A DNA stretch of 6,982 nt from Deltaproteobacteria bacterium. Lineage in GTDB: Bacteria > Desulfobacterota > JAENJC01. Shown piece by piece: positions 5,651 to 6,982 of this stretch (its first letter is position 1; the number at the start of each line of letters is the position of its first letter). The notes beneath the pieces were generated by a model. The model searched no databases. It worked only from the letters and a program-made list of their open reading frames with translations, and was not told where the DNA came from. Where the stretch lies: assembly GCA_016208525.1 (NCBI GenBank), contig JACQYJ010000156.1, positions 1 to 6,982 of the forward strand, given 5' to 3'. The position numbers and the translations under genes are program-made.

Positions 5651-6444
5651 AGATGAAGTCAAGAGCTTCCTTTGTTTCGGCTTTAACCTTTGTTCTTATC
5701 TTAACCTTAACTTCATATACAACGGCAGAGCCAGCCGCAGCTCTCACTGATGTCCCCTGGAAAGGTGAAAGACTTGTATTTGAGATTTCCTGGTTCAAGC
5801 TGAAGGGAGGGACCGCAGTTATAGAAGTTTCGGAAGGCGCCGAGGTTCAGGGCAGGAAGGTTCATCAGATAAGCGCAGTTACAAACTCCAACCAGTTCGT
5901 GGATAAATTCCACAAGGTAAGGGACAGGGTAGATTCCTTCATATATGCTGACAACCTTGCTTCCTGCAGAATTAAGGTCCACCAGGAAGAGGGGAGATAC
6001 AGGCAGGACAAAGAGATATATTTTGACTACACAAAGGGGAATGCAGAATACACGGTAGGCAAAGAAACCTCGTATTATCCTATCCCGTTTTTTGTTCAGG
6101 ATGCCCTTTCGTCACTGTATTATCTCAGGACAAGGGAGCTTGTAATCGGGAAACCAGTTATAATCGATGTTTTTGAAGATAAAAAGCTGTGGCAGTTGGA
6201 GGTTCAGGTCCTTGGCAGGGAAAGGATTGTGACCCCTGCCGGAGAGTTTGATACTGTGATGGTAAAGCCGCTCCTCAAGTTTGAAGGTATATTTCAGAGA
6301 AAGGGTGAAGTCTATGTCTGGCTTACAGATGACAGCCGTAAAATGCCGGTTAGGATGAAGAGCAAGATTAAGATAGGTTCCGTATTCGCTGATCTGCTTG
6401 AATATAATAACAGTAGTCAGGGGCCGGCAGCCACTGGTCAGTAA
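5647..6444 (+). CDS. Secreted DUF3108 protein
   Basis: The 265-residue product starts with a basic end (MKMKSR), a hydrophobic stretch (residues about 8-25) and small residues near 26-32, a typical Sec signal peptide cleaved around TTA-EP or slightly later. The mature part matches DUF3108: GERLVFEISWFKLKGGTA (40-57), VHQISAVTNSNQFVDKFHKVRD, then RIVTPAGEFDTVMVKP and a C-terminal VYVWLTDDSRKMPVRMKSKI. The fold is expected to be mostly beta-strand and the protein to be periplasmic or outer-membrane associated. The biochemical role of the family is not established to my knowledge. The start at 5647 is chosen because it forms an ATGA overlap with gmhB and sits directly before the signal peptide; the ATG at 5620 would add nine charged residues. 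Its position among LPS genes suggests an envelope job. It ends with a double stop (TAATAA). Confidence 0.85.
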   Translation: MKMKSRASFVSALTFVLILTLTSYTTAEPAAALTDVPWKGERLVFEISWFKLKGGTAVIEVSEGAEVQGRKVHQISAVTNSNQFVDKFHKVRDRVDSFIYADNLASCRIKVHQEEGRYRQDKEIYFDYTKGNAEYTVGKETSYYPIPFFVQDALSSLYYLRTRELVIGKPVIIDVFEDKKLWQLEVQVLGRERIVTPAGEFDTVMVKPLLKFEGIFQRKGEVYVWLTDDSRKMPVRMKSKIKIGSVFADLLEYNNSSQGPAATGQ

Positions 6445-6470
6445 TAAACTGACAACCTACTGCTGACAAC
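6437..6470. repeat. Short hairpin and 14-base-spaced direct repeat at the DUF3108 stop codon
   Basis: GTCAGT (6437-6442) and ACTGAC (6448-6453) form a perfect 6-bp stem around the double stop codon. CTGACAAC occurs at 6449-6456 and again at 6463-6470, exactly 14 bases apart, i.e. two 7-base periods. It may be a short degenerate version of the longer heptamer arrays in this window. Confidence 0.55.
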
Positions 6471-6488
6471 TTTTATAGGAGGTAAGAT

Positions 6489-6659
6489 ATGGCAATTGAC
6501 AAAGAACTTCTCGGCATCCTTGCATGTCCGAAATGCACTGGGGATGTAAGGCTGACGGAGAACAGGGATGGTTTGATATGTGATGCCTGCAAGCTCAGAT
6601 ACCCGATAAAGGATGATATTCCGGTGATGCTGACAGATGAGGCGGAGAAAATACAGTAA
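6489..6659 (+). CDS. Trm112/YcaR-like small zinc-ribbon protein
   Basis: The 56-residue product has two CxxC pairs, Cys13/Cys16 (LACPKC) and Cys31/Cys34 (LICDACKLRYPI), followed by DDIPVML, the signature of the Trm112-like family (UPF0434, YcaR in E. coli). These bind one zinc. Eukaryotic and archaeal Trm112 activates methyltransferases; the role of the bacterial members is less clear. In E. coli ycaR lies between lpxK and kdsB, so finding it a few genes after lpxK agrees with a conserved link to LPS synthesis. The start is certain: AGGAGGT at 6477-6483 precedes the ATG by 5 bases. No membrane segment is present. Confidence 0.92.
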   Translation: MAIDKELLGILACPKCTGDVRLTENRDGLICDACKLRYPIKDDIPVMLTDEAEKIQ

Positions 6660-6729
6660 GACGTGAGAAATGAGACGTGAGAAGTGAAAAGTCTAAAAGC
6701 TTTTACGTCTTACGTCTTACGTCTCACGG
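6654..6729. repeat. Second inverted array of tandem heptamers, between the zinc-ribbon gene and the glycosyltransferase
   Basis: The left arm reads in heptamers ACGTGAG, AAATGAG, ACGTGAG, AAGTGAA (6661-6688), preceded by a related heptamer CAGTAAG (6654-6660) that includes the TAA stop of the zinc-ribbon gene. The centre is the palindrome AAAAGCTTTT (6695-6704). The right arm (about 6702-6729), read on the other strand, gives CCGTGAG, ACGTAAG, ACGTAAG, ACGTAAA. Compared unit by unit the arms agree at 21 of 28 positions, so a long imperfect hairpin can form. The sequence is unrelated to the 524-619 array but the design is the same. It occupies nearly the whole intergenic gap. Confidence 0.88.
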
Positions 6730-6736
6730 CGCTTAT

Positions 6737-6982
6737 ATGGAAAAGCTCTCCGTTACCATAATAACCCTGAATGAAGAACAAAATATCCGGGACGCCCTTG
6801 AAAGCGTTAAATGGGCCGATGAGATTGTTGTTGTCGATTCAGGGAGTATAGACAAGACGGTAGAGATTTGTAAAGAATACACCGATAAGGTTTTTTACAA
6901 TCCTTGGCCTGGTTATATGTCCCAGAAGAACCTGGCTGTAGATAAGTCAAGCCATACCTGGATACTCTCCATTGATGCCGAT
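6737..6982 (+). CDS. Family-2 glycosyltransferase, WaaE/KdtX-like, N-terminal 82 residues (partial)
   Basis: The visible part is the nucleotide-sugar-binding half of a GT-A fold. LSVTIITLNEEQNI (4-17), WADEIVVVDSGSIDKT (26-41), FYNPWPGYMSQKNLAV (53-68) and WILSIDAD (75-82) match the LPS-core family that includes WaaE/KdtX, which adds a beta-linked glucose to the inner core. The last residues visible (DAD) are the metal-binding DxD-type motif, so the gene is open at the right edge with its catalytic half beyond it. The enzyme is expected on the cytoplasmic side of the inner membrane. The ATG at 6737 lies 8 bases after the heptamer hairpin and lacks a recognisable Shine-Dalgarno sequence. Exact sugar and acceptor cannot be deduced. 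Confidence 0.88.
   Translation, partial: MEKLSVTIITLNEEQNIRDALESVKWADEIVVVDSGSIDKTVEICKEYTDKVFYNPWPGYMSQKNLAVDKSSHTWILSIDAD

Overview
The window looks like chromosomal DNA from a Gram-negative (diderm) bacterium of moderate G+C. The LPS genes (lpxK, gmhB, a WaaE-like glycosyltransferase) require an outer membrane. The mix of genes and the protein sequences recall Nitrospirota or Desulfobacterota, but this is an impression, not a phylogenetic result. Every gene with a recognisable family is a housekeeping or envelope gene, apart from one decaying toxin-antitoxin pair. No stretch longer than about 275 bases lacks a gene.

Left part, minus strand (1-1432): a small operon read leftwards. It holds a nitrilase-superfamily protein resembling N-carbamoylputrescine amidase but with Gly in place of the catalytic Cys, a 57-residue four-cysteine protein, and the start of argS (arginyl-tRNA synthetase, cut by the window edge). 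The small ORF and argS overlap by ATGA. The gap between the amidase-like gene and the small ORF is filled by tandem heptamers arranged as a long hairpin.

Middle, plus strand (1433-3895): a divergent intergenic region carries a good sigma-70-type promoter and a REP-like palindrome, both upstream of a complete argJ (ornithine acetyltransferase). Next comes a UPF0175-type antitoxin with its own promoter and an overlapping DUF3368/PIN-type toxin gene that is frameshifted and internally deleted. About 210 bases of GC-rich DNA with no recognised content follow.

Right part, plus strand (3896-6982): an envelope operon with lpxK, gmhB, a secreted DUF3108 protein, a Trm112/YcaR-like zinc-ribbon protein and the start of a family-2 glycosyltransferase of the WaaE/KdtX type. 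lpxK to gmhB is abutting and gmhB to DUF3108 overlaps by ATGA, so these three are probably co-transcribed. LpxK makes lipid A by 4'-phosphorylation, GmhB works in ADP-heptose synthesis, and the glycosyltransferase probably adds a core sugar.

The most unusual signal is the intergenic DNA. Gaps at 524-619 and 6654-6729, and more weakly 6437-6470, carry 7-base-period repeats of different sequence. All begin at the stop codon of the preceding gene, and the two long ones are inverted-duplicated so that they could fold into long imperfect hairpins. No complete new defence or mobile system is visible here.
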